Notes: a model not told the origin generated them from the sequence alone. A stretch of 64,000 nt of DNA from Bacillota bacterium (GCA_023441055.1 JAEZQY010000009.1:1-64000), one strand, 5' to 3'. Counted from the first letter of the stretch, positions 41,043-50,317 are shown. Numbers and translations are program-made.

Positions 41043-43313
41043 ATGCTTAAGAGCTTCTATGTAAGCCTCACCAAAAGCAGGCTATTCTTACGGATATTGT
41101 TCTATTTCCTTTCGTTATTGCTTCCACTAGTCATAATCAGCATGATTTTTTATTATAATTTTCAAAATAAGGTTATGGATGATTTTGAGGAGAAAATTGA
41201 AATCAACCTTCAAGCATCTGCGAATATGACGGATACACTAGTCAATACAGCTCAAGAAATAAGCGCTGCTTTTTTTTATGAGACAGGGATAAGGTCCTTA
41301 TTGCTTCCATACGACCTGTATCCATTAGAGTCACGAACACGATTACAGGAAATACGCCAAGAGCTTGTGCGCATATCGACCAGCATATGGTACTCGATAG
41401 ATAGCATACTTGTTTTTGCAGATGATAAGAAGATCTATACGGCGCAAGGCTTGACGGATTTTCATGTGTACCTGACGAATTGGTTCAAATACGAGAAATA
41501 TGACAGTGCTTATTGGGAGTCACGCTTATCCATAACAAGACCATTTGAAATATTGCCTGCTTCAGATCTATACATTCAAGGGTCCAATAAGAAAAGAGTA
41601 ATACCGATAGTAATCAGTGATATCATTAATGACCATCGTGTAGTTATGGTAGTTAACATTACAACCGAAATGATTAAGCGCAATCTTGAAGAAAACGCAA
41701 TCCTGGAATCATCACAGCATATGGTTTTAGACCGAGAAGGGAATATCATTGTAGGTACGGAACAAGCGTATTCACACATTCATGCTGACGATGATTCCAT
41801 GCTCGTCATACAGCGTACGTCTCAGCTGTACGGCTGGGAATATTACTCCATTACGCCTGTGGATGAGCTCGGTGATCAATTAAAAGATATTCGAAACTGG
41901 CTAGCGGCCTTGTGTATTTCTTTAATTATCGCTGGAATATGTCTCTCCTTTGCTTTTGCCTACAATTTATATAAGCCTATCCGCAACATTCGTAATATCT
42001 TGATCCACAATACAGATGTTGTAAAACCAGCCTTGTCTGGGACGTCCACCAAAAACAATGAAATGGATGATATCGGTGTAGGTGTGGCGAGACTCATTCA
42101 TTACAGTGATTCATATAAGGACAAGTTGGATGCCATTTCAGTTGAATATGCTAATCATGCCTTCATTAATTTGTTGAAAAATCACCGTCTGCCTAATCTA
42201 GAAGAGATCGTCAATAAATTGGAGCTCAGCTTTAGCTCACAGGGTTCACTGTATACCGTATGCTGTGTTCAACTGACCTACAAAGAAGCGCTGGATGATG
42301 AGTTAAGTGAATTACTTCCCGCAACGCTACATAAAAAGTTAACGAATATGATCTATAGCATTCTCTTACAGGAAGTTGCCTTATACATGATTGAAGTCAA
42401 AGCCGGTTTGCTTGCATTTATTGTGAATTTGAAGGATCCCAAGGACAGAAATCACCTGATTAACGCTTTGCAGCTTATTCTAATTCCCTTCCAGCATGAT
42501 AAGGACTATTGCGAAGTTCATATAGGTGCAGGCGGGAATACGACTACATTGGCGCATATTCACAAGTCATATAATGAAGCCATGACAGCATTGGAGAACA
42601 GCAAGAAGAAGGGGCAATTTCACATTACTGATGCGCAACTTCTAGACATATGTCACGAATATTATTACTCACTAACAGACGAGAATAAAATTATTAATGG
42701 GCTTAAAAGCGGTGATATGACCTTTGTTGCTGAGATCATATCAGACATCCTAGAAGAGAATCGAAATCGTGGTGTTTCTTATGAATACATGCATCTGCTG
42801 ATCACTGAAATGTACTATTCCGGACAGCGCTTTGCTTCAGAACGCGAACTGGCCTGGCTCACACTAATCTCCGAACAAGAGCAGCGGCTTCTTAAGAACA
42901 ACGAGCTAGTAGATCTGTCGGAGAAAGTCTCCCTACTGCTGGACTTCCTGCAGGCGACCATCGATAGCTCCCAGGAGCAGACCGGAACACGCGGCAGTGA
43001 ATGGATTGGGGAAATCATGCGATACATTGATGAAAACTACAAGCAAGATCTGTACTTGGAGAAAATCGCTGAGCGATTCCAGCTGTCCGCTAAATATGTA
43101 TCTAGAATCTTTAAAGAACAAACCGGAATGAATGTGACCGATTATGTTAGCAAGGTACGCATTGATGAAGCTAAGAAAATGATTAGCGGCACTGATCGCA
43201 ATATCATGCACATCGCTGAGGATGTTGGCATTTTCAGTAGAACAACCTTTATCCGGCTTTTTAAGAAGTATGAAGGAATCACGCCGAATGAATACCGAAA
43301 ATTAACAAGATAA
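41043..43313 (+). CDS. Membrane-anchored AraC-family regulator
   Basis: A 756-residue one-component regulator of the YtdP type. TM about 15-37 and about 288-310 bracket an extracellular sensing domain. A cytosolic central region (about 330-620) follows. The C-terminal AraC DNA-binding domain (about 660-756) has LEKIAERFQLSAKYVSRIFKEQTGMNVTDYV and NIMHIAEDVGIFSRTTFIRLFKKYEG. The gene is more AT-rich than the core genes. ATG 41043 follows AAGGGATGA. It is followed by its own terminator and then by an importer operon, the probable target. Confidence 0.9.
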   Translation: MLKSFYVSLTKSRLFLRILFYFLSLLLPLVIISMIFYYNFQNKVMDDFEEKIEINLQASANMTDTLVNTAQEISAAFFYETGIRSLLLPYDLYPLESRTRLQEIRQELVRISTSIWYSIDSILVFADDKKIYTAQGLTDFHVYLTNWFKYEKYDSAYWESRLSITRPFEILPASDLYIQGSNKKRVIPIVISDIINDHRVVMVVNITTEMIKRNLEENAILESSQHMVLDREGNIIVGTEQAYSHIHADDDSMLVIQRTSQLYGWEYYSITPVDELGDQLKDIRNWLAALCISLIIAGICLSFAFAYNLYKPIRNIRNILIHNTDVVKPALSGTSTKNNEMDDIGVGVARLIHYSDSYKDKLDAISVEYANHAFINLLKNHRLPNLEEIVNKLELSFSSQGSLYTVCCVQLTYKEALDDELSELLPATLHKKLTNMIYSILLQEVALYMIEVKAGLLAFIVNLKDPKDRNHLINALQLILIPFQHDKDYCEVHIGAGGNTTTLAHIHKSYNEAMTALENSKKKGQFHITDAQLLDICHEYYYSLTDENKIINGLKSGDMTFVAEIISDILEENRNRGVSYEYMHLLITEMYYSGQRFASERELAWLTLISEQEQRLLKNNELVDLSEKVSLLLDFLQATIDSSQEQTGTRGSEWIGEIMRYIDENYKQDLYLEKIAERFQLSAKYVSRIFKEQTGMNVTDYVSKVRIDEAKKMISGTDRNIMHIAEDVGIFSRTTFIRLFKKYEGITPNEYRKLTR

Positions 43314-43330
43314 ATGCTTACAATATAGAC

Positions 43331-43368
43331 AAAACCGGGCCGCTCACCTTGAGTGGCCCGGTTTTTAC
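43331..43368 (+). terminator. Terminator of the AraC-type regulator gene
   Basis: AAAACCGGGCC-GCTCA pairs with TGAGT-GGCCCGGTTTT, followed by TTTACTT: a strong intrinsic terminator 17 nt behind the stop. Confidence 0.92.
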
Positions 43369-43521
43369 TTCATATAGAGATTTGAAACAATGGCGTATAA
43401 CTGAAACGTTCCCTGCGGAACAAGAAAGTTGGAACATATGATAAGCATTTGGTCGTGTTCACGTCTTCACATTTGGCATACACTTTGACTTGTCAGCACG
43501 AAGATAGAATGGAGGACTGCC

Positions 43522-44415
43522 ATGATTAAAAAGATATCAGATTCACGTTACTTGTATGCGCTATTGGCGTTGCCGATTATTTACTTTTTGATATTCGAAT
43601 ATGGACCTATGATTGGTGTGCTGATCGCTTTCAAGAACTACAACGCAATAAAAGGAATTTGGGCGAGCGATTGGGTGGGGCTAAAATACTTTAATCAATT
43701 TTTGTTTGATCCTTACTTCTGGAAGCTTGTTCGAAACACGATCATTCTTAATATTTATATGATCATCTTTTATTTCCCGCTTCCAATCATACTGGCACTC
43801 ATGCTTAATGAGGTTCGCCGTCATGTTTTTAAACGTTTTGTACAAACGATTAGTTACTTGCCATACTTCCTATCCACAGTTGTCATTTGTGGCATGCTCG
43901 TTAATTTTCTCACTACGAAGGGGATGGTCAATCAGCTCATCGTATTCTTTGGCGGACAGCCGATTAACTTTCTATTGGAAGCAGATTGGTTTCGAACGAT
44001 CTATGTCGCCTCTGAGATTTGGCAGAATGTCGGCTGGGGTTCAATCATTTACTTAGCGGCATTAACAGGAGTCGAACCAGATCAATATGAAGCCGCGAAA
44101 ATAGATGGTGCCAACCGCTGGAAGCAAATGATTCATGTGACGCTGCCAGGCATAGCGCCCGTAATCACGATCATGTTCCTGCTGAATTTAGGCAATATTC
44201 TCAAGATAGGCTTCGAGAAAATTCTATTGCTTTATACAGGACCAACTTATGAGACTGCAGATGTTATCTCGACTTATGTGTTCCGGCGAGGTTTAATCAA
44301 TGCTGATTTCAGCTATGCCTCTGCAGTCGGACTGTTCCAATCAGTCATCATCCTGTTATTTATTACGCTGGCGAATTATACAGCAAGAAAAGTGAGTGAA
44401 ACAAGCCTATGGTAA
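43522..44415 (+). CDS. LplB-like sugar ABC transporter permease
   Basis: A permease of 297 residues with six hydrophobic segments. The EAA loop is YEAAKIDGANRWKQMIHVTLPGIAPV (about 191-216). The N-terminus PIIYFLIFEYGPMIGVLIAFKNY is typical of LplB/YtcP-associated permeases for complex carbohydrates. TGGAGGA precedes ATG 43522. The 150 nt upstream has no promoter I can call with confidence. It overlaps the next permease gene by 7 nt. Confidence 0.92.
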   Translation: MIKKISDSRYLYALLALPIIYFLIFEYGPMIGVLIAFKNYNAIKGIWASDWVGLKYFNQFLFDPYFWKLVRNTIILNIYMIIFYFPLPIILALMLNEVRRHVFKRFVQTISYLPYFLSTVVICGMLVNFLTTKGMVNQLIVFFGGQPINFLLEADWFRTIYVASEIWQNVGWGSIIYLAALTGVEPDQYEAAKIDGANRWKQMIHVTLPGIAPVITIMFLLNLGNILKIGFEKILLLYTGPTYETADVISTYVFRRGLINADFSYASAVGLFQSVIILLFITLANYTARKVSETSLW

Positions 44416-45290
44416 GTAAAAGCTGGGGCAGCCGATTGTTTGATGTACTTAATTATTCTGTGCTTTTGCTATTAGTAGTCGCAATTATATATCCACTCTA
44501 TTATATGTTCATCGTATCGATCAGTGATGGGCTGCACGTCATTCGTGGAGATGTGAAGTTCTGGCCGATCAATGTGAATCTAGAGACTTATCGAGTCATA
44601 CTTAGCGATTCATCAATTACTACAGCTTACATGAACACTTTGTTGTATACCTCAACTGGCACGCTGTTAAATGTTGCCATGACTGCGCTCTGTGCATTCC
44701 CTTTAGCCAGAAGAAAGCTCTATGGACGCAGTGTGATTACTGTATTTATTTTATTCACGATGTTTTTCAGTGGAGGCATCATTCCTAATTATATTCTGAT
44801 CAAGGGTCTTGGCTTGCTGGATACCATGTGGGCGATTGTGTTGCCTCCAGCAATCAATGTCTGGTACATGATCATTATGCGAACCTTCTTTCAGAGCATT
44901 CCGGAGGAAATTTATGAATCCTCCACGATGGACGGCGCCAATGACATGATTACCTTCTTCCGAATTACACTGCCATTGTCGGTGCCTGTTATCGCGACGA
45001 TGGTCATGTTTTACGCAGTTTGGCATTGGAATAGCTTCTTTCCATCGCTATTATACCTAAGCAGCAAGTCGATGTATCCCGTTCAGCTGATGATGAGAAA
45101 TGTGGTCATAGACGGCGATTTGAGTGCCCATCAGGGCTCGATTGGCGGTTCGGAATTGGAATTGCTTGTATCCGCCAATAACGTCAAGTATGCCGTTATA
45201 TGGATTACCATTCTGCCAATTCTTCTGGTGTATCCATTCGTGCAGAAGTACTTCGTTAAAGGGGTCATGGTTGGTTCACTGAAGGGATAA
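44409..45290 (+). CDS. LplC/YtcP-like sugar ABC transporter permease
   Basis: A permease of 293 residues with six hydrophobic segments. The EAA loop is YESSTMDGANDMITFFRITLPLSVPV (about 173-198). It ends with YFVKGVMVGSLKG, the usual tail. It starts inside the end of the lplB-like gene. No ATPase gene is adjacent. Confidence 0.92.
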   Translation: MVSKSWGSRLFDVLNYSVLLLLVVAIIYPLYYMFIVSISDGLHVIRGDVKFWPINVNLETYRVILSDSSITTAYMNTLLYTSTGTLLNVAMTALCAFPLARRKLYGRSVITVFILFTMFFSGGIIPNYILIKGLGLLDTMWAIVLPPAINVWYMIIMRTFFQSIPEEIYESSTMDGANDMITFFRITLPLSVPVIATMVMFYAVWHWNSFFPSLLYLSSKSMYPVQLMMRNVVIDGDLSAHQGSIGGSELELLVSANNVKYAVIWITILPILLVYPFVQKYFVKGVMVGSLKG

Positions 45291-45308
45291 TGATGAATTG
45301 CTGTTATT

Positions 45309-45335
45309 AAGGAGGTGATGCAATTGGCAATATGA
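45309..45335 (+). other. Full-strength SD sequence followed by a minigene
   Basis: AAGGAGGTGAT, the full complement of the 16S 3' end, precedes TTG GCA ATA TGA (or ATG CAA TTG GCA ATA TGA). Only 3-5 codons are encoded. A small hairpin GGCAA/TTGCC follows (45326-45342). It may be a leader minigene, a gene remnant or a ribosome-stalling/protection site. Confidence 0.4.
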
Positions 45336-45337
45336 GG

Positions 45338-45366
45338 TTGCCGTAAGCTACTGTACTTCGTATACT
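45338..45366 (+). promoter_or_regulatory. Internal promoter ahead of the second binding-protein gene
   Basis: TTGCCG, 17-nt spacer and TATACT, 30 nt upstream of the binding-protein start. It would give the binding protein its own transcript on top of read-through from the permeases. Confidence 0.55.
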
Positions 45367-45395
45367 ATGAAGATTATTTAAGGGAGGACTTCGGC

Positions 45396-47033
45396 ATGCA
45401 GAGAGTATTCAAAAGGCCATTAGCAGCAGCGATGGCGATCATAATGGTAGTCACGTTGTTAATCGCTTGCAGCAATAATAACAACACATCGGCACCGTCA
45501 ACAAACTCTAATAACGGAGCATCAACCGGCAACAGCTTAAATTCTACTGAAGCTGTCTCGAATGCAGGGAATGAAAACGGGAAGTTGTTCGCAGAGCCAA
45601 TGACCTTGACGGTCATGAAGGATGAGCATCCTTCTCAGCCGTTTGTATTAGATTCACCGGTCATTCAGGAAATCTATAATCGAACAAATGTTAAAATTGA
45701 GCTTATGCCTGTTCCGGGAAGCGATTACAGTCAAGTATCGCGTACCCGGATTGCCTCCAATAACATGCCAGACATATTGTTCACAACATTTGCAACTATG
45801 TCGGAATTTGCAGATAGCGGAATTTTTCTTAATATATCTGATTATATGAACCATGCGCCGAATATGCAGGAACTTCTGATCAATGAGCCTGAATTTTATA
45901 AGGTAACCTTTAACAATCAATTTTACGGCTTCCCAGCTAAGCGTCCATTCAATCTATGGAATGGCCCAGTTGCGATGATGCGTGTTGACAAGGTGGAGGA
46001 GCTTGGTTTAAACATCCCGACAACCTTCGAAGAATTATATGAGGTGCTGAAAGCGTTTAAACAGGCTTGGCCAGATACGTATCCGATTACGTTCCGCAAT
46101 GGTGTCAACTATTTCTTACCGTATATGGCATTCTCGTTCGGATCTGGAGCGAACATTTATTTCGATCCGCATGTCGATGGTGGGAAATATGTCTTCGGTC
46201 CAGCATACGAAGATGATTTTACGCCAGTTCTTGAATACCTGAATCGACTATATAGCGAAGGCATTCTGGACCCTGACTACGCTGTGAACACAAACCAAGC
46301 CTGGCAGGAAAATTTAAGCTCTGGTAAATCGCTATATTACCATGACAATAATTCGTTCGCAATCAACTTTAATAATGCGCTTCAACTATCTGATCCTAAA
46401 GCTAACTTCCAACAGCTTCCTGTTCTTGCAAGCGGGCATGGTCCAAAGCGAAATCATGTATTCGCTCTGCACCCTATGAGTACCGTTGCTACCGTTAGCG
46501 CGAATGTGAAGCGTCCTGAGGATGTTGTGAAATTTATGGACTGGCTGTATAGCCCGGAGGGCATCTTGCTAACAAACTTTGGTATTGAAGGAGAGCATTA
46601 TGAGATAGTAGATGGCGAACCTGTGGTGCTTCCTGAAATTATTGAGCAGTTCTCCGGGCAGCAGGATCCTTTCCGTGCGATGCAATCGGCCCTTGGCACA
46701 GGATGGCTATCCTTCACGTTGACTTACGACATGCGACCACAAATTGATATTTCTCCGCCAGATATTGTGAATTGGAGTGAACTGATACTGGAGGAGCTTG
46801 GCGAAAATTATTATGAACGCGTGCTTGATCCTCCATTCACATCCGAGGAGCTGGAGAAGTTACGCAACTTGAAGACGAAGCTGGATGATATAGTCACTCA
46901 AGAGATGGATAAATTTATTATGGGCAGTCGCCCACTTAGCGAATATCCTGCATTTGCAAAGCAACTAAGAGATGCAGGATCAGCACAACTGGAGGATATA
47001 TACAATTTCGCTCTGAAACGCCTCTACGAATAA
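45396..47033 (+). CDS. LplA-like substrate-binding lipoprotein
   Basis: An extracellular solute-binding protein of 545 residues, the long type found with LplB/LplC permeases. The signal peptide ends with the lipobox LIAC (Cys25), followed by an N/S/T-rich linker (to about 60). AAGGGAGGA precedes ATG 45396. In contrast to the first importer operon, the binding protein follows the permeases. The ligand is unknown. Confidence 0.9.
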   Translation: MQRVFKRPLAAAMAIIMVVTLLIACSNNNNTSAPSTNSNNGASTGNSLNSTEAVSNAGNENGKLFAEPMTLTVMKDEHPSQPFVLDSPVIQEIYNRTNVKIELMPVPGSDYSQVSRTRIASNNMPDILFTTFATMSEFADSGIFLNISDYMNHAPNMQELLINEPEFYKVTFNNQFYGFPAKRPFNLWNGPVAMMRVDKVEELGLNIPTTFEELYEVLKAFKQAWPDTYPITFRNGVNYFLPYMAFSFGSGANIYFDPHVDGGKYVFGPAYEDDFTPVLEYLNRLYSEGILDPDYAVNTNQAWQENLSSGKSLYYHDNNSFAINFNNALQLSDPKANFQQLPVLASGHGPKRNHVFALHPMSTVATVSANVKRPEDVVKFMDWLYSPEGILLTNFGIEGEHYEIVDGEPVVLPEIIEQFSGQQDPFRAMQSALGTGWLSFTLTYDMRPQIDISPPDIVNWSELILEELGENYYERVLDPPFTSEELEKLRNLKTKLDDIVTQEMDKFIMGSRPLSEYPAFAKQLRDAGSAQLEDIYNFALKRLYE

Positions 47034-47068
47034 CAAGACGAACATACACTATGAAGGAGAGGGAAACT

Positions 47069-48448
47069 ATGAAATATGCTGTAATTGTTTGCGGTGCCGG
47101 TCCAACCGGTACCGCAGCTGCGATAGCAGCCGCCAGAAAGCTTCGAGAGCATGGGCATGAGAAGAAGGTTCTTCTTCTAGAGCGTTATGGATTTGGGGGA
47201 GGCATGGCGACTGGTGCCCTCGTCAATCCATGGGCCGGACATCAGTACTTTGAAGCGGGCACTAGTAAAGTCGGCTCCCTGATCGGCGGGCTGTTTAAAG
47301 AAATCAATAGCTTACTATGCCAAGCCGGAGGCTTCGGGTCAACGCTTACTCAGGGCGCCTTTGATGAGGAGCGGTTGAAATTGGTCTATGATCAATTACT
47401 TCAGGGTGCTGGCGTGGATATCCTCTATCACACCACGGTCACCGGCGTAGAGCGTGAGGGTCGTAAAATCACAGCTGTTTATACCTCGTCTAAAGAAGGT
47501 TCACGTGCCTTCTATGGGGATACCATTATTGATGCCACTGGTGACGGCGATCTTGCCGCAGCGGCTGGCTGTGAATGGAGTTTGGGCCGTCAGTCCGACC
47601 AAATGACACAAGCGATGACGGTCAGCTTCCGAGTAGGCAATGTAGACAAGCAAGCCATGATCGCCGACCTTGTACGATTAGGTCAATCTGGTCATAAAAG
47701 TGCACGTATGCTTGTAGAGCCTTATTTTCAGAAAGCAATCGCAGAAGGAAGATTGCATTATCCGCATCGAGAATGGGTACATTTCTATGATCATCCACAG
47801 CCGGGAATATTGCATTTTAACATGACACGTATCAACCAACGCAATGGACTTTCTGCCAAAGATTTAACCTATGCAGAGATGGAAGGAAGACGTCAGGCAT
47901 TTGTTTTCGCGGATTGGCTAAAACAGGATGTCCCTTACTTCAAGGATTCTTATTTGGAAAAGGTCGCATTTCAGATCGGTGTAAGAGAAACTCGTCACGT
48001 TAAAGGATTATACACGATGACTGCTGATGATATTACGAATGCCGCTAAGTTTGACGACGCCATTGTACGAAGCCGTTACTTTATTGATATCCATTCTCCA
48101 ACCGGATCAGGCTTTGATCATGAGAATATCACTGGTTACGGAGCAGTTGCGAAGAACTTCGATGTACCTGATGGGGATTACTATGAAGTACCTTACCGAG
48201 CCATAGTTCCCGTTGGTATAGACAATTTACTCGTGCCTTGCCGTGCGCTATCCGCTACACATGAAGCAGCAGCAGCGATTCGAGTAATGGCAACCATGAC
48301 TGGCATGGGTGAAGCAGCAGGCTTGGCTGCAGCTCAGTCCGTTGAACGAAACCTTCCTTTCAACGAAATTGATACTGCTCGATTGCGCAGTCAGTTGAAC
48401 TACTTGGACGAACAACCAGACTACGGGTATCCTTGGAATATCAACTAA
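47069..48448 (+). CDS. FAD-dependent oxidoreductase (FAD_oxidored type)
   Basis: A flavoprotein of 459 residues. The N-terminal dinucleotide motif is CGAGPTGTAAAIAAARK (G9-x-G11-x2-G14), followed by LLLERYGFGGGMATG; IIDATGDGDLAAAAGCEW and the C-terminal VGIDNLLVPCRALSATHEAAAAIRVMATMTGMGEAAG are the second and third FAD contacts of this family. ATG 47069 is chosen because AAGGAG lies just upstream; ATG 47051 overlaps that SD. No signal peptide is present. Related enzymes are common in complex-sugar loci, but the reaction is unknown. Confidence 0.88.
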   Translation: MKYAVIVCGAGPTGTAAAIAAARKLREHGHEKKVLLLERYGFGGGMATGALVNPWAGHQYFEAGTSKVGSLIGGLFKEINSLLCQAGGFGSTLTQGAFDEERLKLVYDQLLQGAGVDILYHTTVTGVEREGRKITAVYTSSKEGSRAFYGDTIIDATGDGDLAAAAGCEWSLGRQSDQMTQAMTVSFRVGNVDKQAMIADLVRLGQSGHKSARMLVEPYFQKAIAEGRLHYPHREWVHFYDHPQPGILHFNMTRINQRNGLSAKDLTYAEMEGRRQAFVFADWLKQDVPYFKDSYLEKVAFQIGVRETRHVKGLYTMTADDITNAAKFDDAIVRSRYFIDIHSPTGSGFDHENITGYGAVAKNFDVPDGDYYEVPYRAIVPVGIDNLLVPCRALSATHEAAAAIRVMATMTGMGEAAGLAAAQSVERNLPFNEIDTARLRSQLNYLDEQPDYGYPWNIN

Positions 48449-48467
48449 CAACAGGGAGTGTGGTCTC

Positions 48468-49493
48468 ATGAAGGAATTTATCTTTACAGATGATCGTCCG
48501 TTTCTTAGCTGTCACGCCTCAACGGTACTGCCATTAGACAATGGAGAAGTGCTTGCCGCATGGTTTGGAGGTACACACGAAAAGCATAGTGATGTTGCAA
48601 TCTGGCTTTCTCGTCGAGATCAGAAGGGCTGGAGTGTGCCTATCCGTATTGCCGATGAGGAAAATATTGCGCATTGGAATCCGGTCCTTTTCACTAATCA
48701 AGAGGGCGCAATCTTCCTAGTGTATAAGGTAGGGCATGAGATAGTAGACTGGTTCTCACGTGTCATGATCTCCAAGGATCAAGGGAGCAGTTGGTCAGAG
48801 CCAGTTGAGCTAGTCCCAGGCGACATCGGTGGCAGAGGTCCTGTTCGCAACAAGACGATTCTGCTTGGAGACGGTAATCTTCTGGCTCCTGCATCCATTG
48901 AGCGTCGCGATCCGTCTGCACCAGGGAAGGAAATATGGGAGGCGTTCGTAGACATTTCCAGTGATCATGGTGCAACTTGGACCCCAAGCGCTCTTGTGCC
49001 TATGCGTATCGAAGAATATGTTGGTCAACATTATTTCAACGCCAAAGGCATGATACAGCCAACCCTATGGCAATCAGGATCGGGTCAGGTACACATGCTC
49101 TTGCGCAGCACAGAAGGGTTTATCTATCGCAGTGATTCGAATGACGGCGGTGAAACCTGGTGTGAAGCCTATCCAATAGATGTCCCAAATAATAATAGCG
49201 GAATTGATCTGGCACAGTTAAACGATGGTACGCTGCTGCTAGTGTGTACACCACTTAGCGGCTATGGCACATCCTCTCTTAGAACACCACTGGTGATCAT
49301 GCGATCAACTGACAACGGCGATAGCTGGAAGCAGGTCTATGTGCTTGAAAGCGAGCCTGGAGAATACTCCTACCCAGCTATTGCAGCTGAGGGGTCACGC
49401 GTGCATATTACGTATACCTGGCGGCGAGAGCGGATCGCGTATTGGGCACTGAATGTAAGTGAGCTGCATGATAATAAGGCGCTGTCGGACTAA
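48468..49493 (+). CDS. Sialidase-like BNR/Asp-box propeller protein
   Basis: A cytosolic protein of 341 residues in the sialidase superfamily fold (six-bladed propeller). Four Asp boxes are seen: SKDQGSSW (102-109), SSDHGATW (164-171), SNDGGETW (224-231) and STDNGDSW (280-287). The FRIP motif of true sialidases is not present, and no signal peptide is seen, so it more likely acts on imported oligosaccharides of another kind. It ends the second importer operon and shares it with the FAD oxidoreductase. Confidence 0.82.
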   Translation: MKEFIFTDDRPFLSCHASTVLPLDNGEVLAAWFGGTHEKHSDVAIWLSRRDQKGWSVPIRIADEENIAHWNPVLFTNQEGAIFLVYKVGHEIVDWFSRVMISKDQGSSWSEPVELVPGDIGGRGPVRNKTILLGDGNLLAPASIERRDPSAPGKEIWEAFVDISSDHGATWTPSALVPMRIEEYVGQHYFNAKGMIQPTLWQSGSGQVHMLLRSTEGFIYRSDSNDGGETWCEAYPIDVPNNNSGIDLAQLNDGTLLLVCTPLSGYGTSSLRTPLVIMRSTDNGDSWKQVYVLESEPGEYSYPAIAAEGSRVHITYTWRRERIAYWALNVSELHDNKALSD

Positions 49494-49517
49494 ATGAGCA
49501 TTGCGGTCCAAGCATAC

Positions 49518-49564
49518 AAAGAGGCTGTCACAATAGGTGGATGACCTAGGGTGACAGCCTCTTA
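49518..49564. terminator. Bidirectional terminator between the sialidase-like gene and clpP
   Basis: AAGAGGCTGTCAC pairs with GTGACAGCCTCTT, 13-bp stem with an internal 19-nt loop. The plus strand is followed by ATTGTTTT, the minus strand by TTTGTATG, so it can serve both convergent genes. Confidence 0.88.
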
Positions 49565-49569
49565 TTGTT

Positions 49570-50151
49570 TTACAGCTTCTCGATTACCTTGTCGACGATG
49601 CCGTAATCCTTGGCTTCGTCCGCGCTCATGAAGTAATCGCGGTCGGTGTCCTTCTCGATGCGCTTGAGCGTCTGGCCTGTGCGCTGAGACAGAATGTGAT
49701 TCAAGCGCTCGCGCGTCTTGATGATGTGCTTGGCGCGGATCTCGATGTCGCTGGCTTGCCCTTGGGCTCCGCCGAGCGGCTGATGGATCATCACTTCGCT
49801 GTTCGGCAGCGCGAGGCGCTTGCCTGGGGTTCCTGCTGTCAGCAGGAAGGCGCCCATCGAAGCGGCCATGCCGATGCAGATGGTGGAGACGTCGGGCTTG
49901 ATGAACTGCATGGTGTCATAGATCGCTAGACCCGCGGATACGGATCCGCCCGGGCTGTTGATGTAGAGACTGATGTCCTTCTCAGGATCGTCAGCTGCCA
50001 GGAACAGGAGCTGGGCGATAACCGTATTGGCTACCACATCATTGATCGGGGTTCCGAGGAAGATGATCCGGTCCTTCAGCAGGCGGGAGTAAATGTCATA
50101 GGCGCGCTCGCCTCGGCTGGTCTGTTCGATGACCATAGGGACTAAACTCAT
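49570..50151 (-). CDS. clpP: ATP-dependent Clp protease proteolytic subunit
   Basis: A serine protease subunit that forms the 14-mer core of ClpXP and ClpCP. It has 193 residues. The catalytic triad is S98 (GMAASMGA), H123 (MIHQPLGG) and D172 (DRDYFM). AAGGAGGG precedes ATG 50151. It is encoded on the opposite strand to its neighbours. The promoter overlaps a CtsR box, so heat-shock control is expected. Confidence 0.98.
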   Translation of the reverse strand: MSLVPMVIEQTSRGERAYDIYSRLLKDRIIFLGTPINDVVANTVIAQLLFLAADDPEKDISLYINSPGGSVSAGLAIYDTMQFIKPDVSTICIGMAASMGAFLLTAGTPGKRLALPNSEVMIHQPLGGAQGQASDIEIRAKHIIKTRERLNHILSQRTGQTLKRIEKDTDRDYFMSADEAKDYGIVDKVIEKL

Positions 50152-50186
50152 GGTATACCCTCCTTATATGGTGACTTGATATTGTT

Positions 50187-50216
50187 ATAATACCAGAAGT
50201 GAACGGCGAAGGTCAA
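50187..50216 (-). promoter_or_regulatory. Predicted sigma-A promoter of clpP
   Basis: On the minus strand, TTGACC is followed after 18 nt by TATTAT, about 36 nt upstream of the clpP start. The -35 lies inside the CtsR box. Confidence 0.65.
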
Positions 50217-50227
50217 GAAAGGTCAAA
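50211..50227. promoter_or_regulatory. CtsR operator of clpP
   Basis: GGTCAAG-AAA-GGTCAAA matches the CtsR heptad direct repeat (A/G)GTCAAA-NAN-(A/G)GTCAAA with a single mismatch and the correct 3-nt spacing. It overlaps the -35 of clpP. CtsR represses clp genes until heat or other protein stress (family knowledge). Confidence 0.88.
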
Positions 50228-50242
50228 CATTGATGAAAAATA

Positions 50243-50317
50243 TGGCGCACTCGCCAGGAATTGAACCTGGATCTCAGGCTTCGGAGGCCTGCGTCATATC
50301 CATTGGACTACGAGTGC
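50243..50317 (-). tRNA. tRNA-Arg (anticodon CCG)
   Basis: Minus strand. The acceptor GCACTCG pairs with CGAGTGC, with discriminator G and encoded CCA. The anticodon stem CAGGC/GCCTG encloses CTCCGAA, anticodon CCG, which reads CGG. It is a single tRNA between clpP and cggR. Confidence 0.94.

Noticed and set aside
43388..43410. CcpA cre-like site TGAAACGTTCCC ahead of the second importer
   Set aside because: The central CG is one base out of register with the cre consensus and the 3' half does not match.
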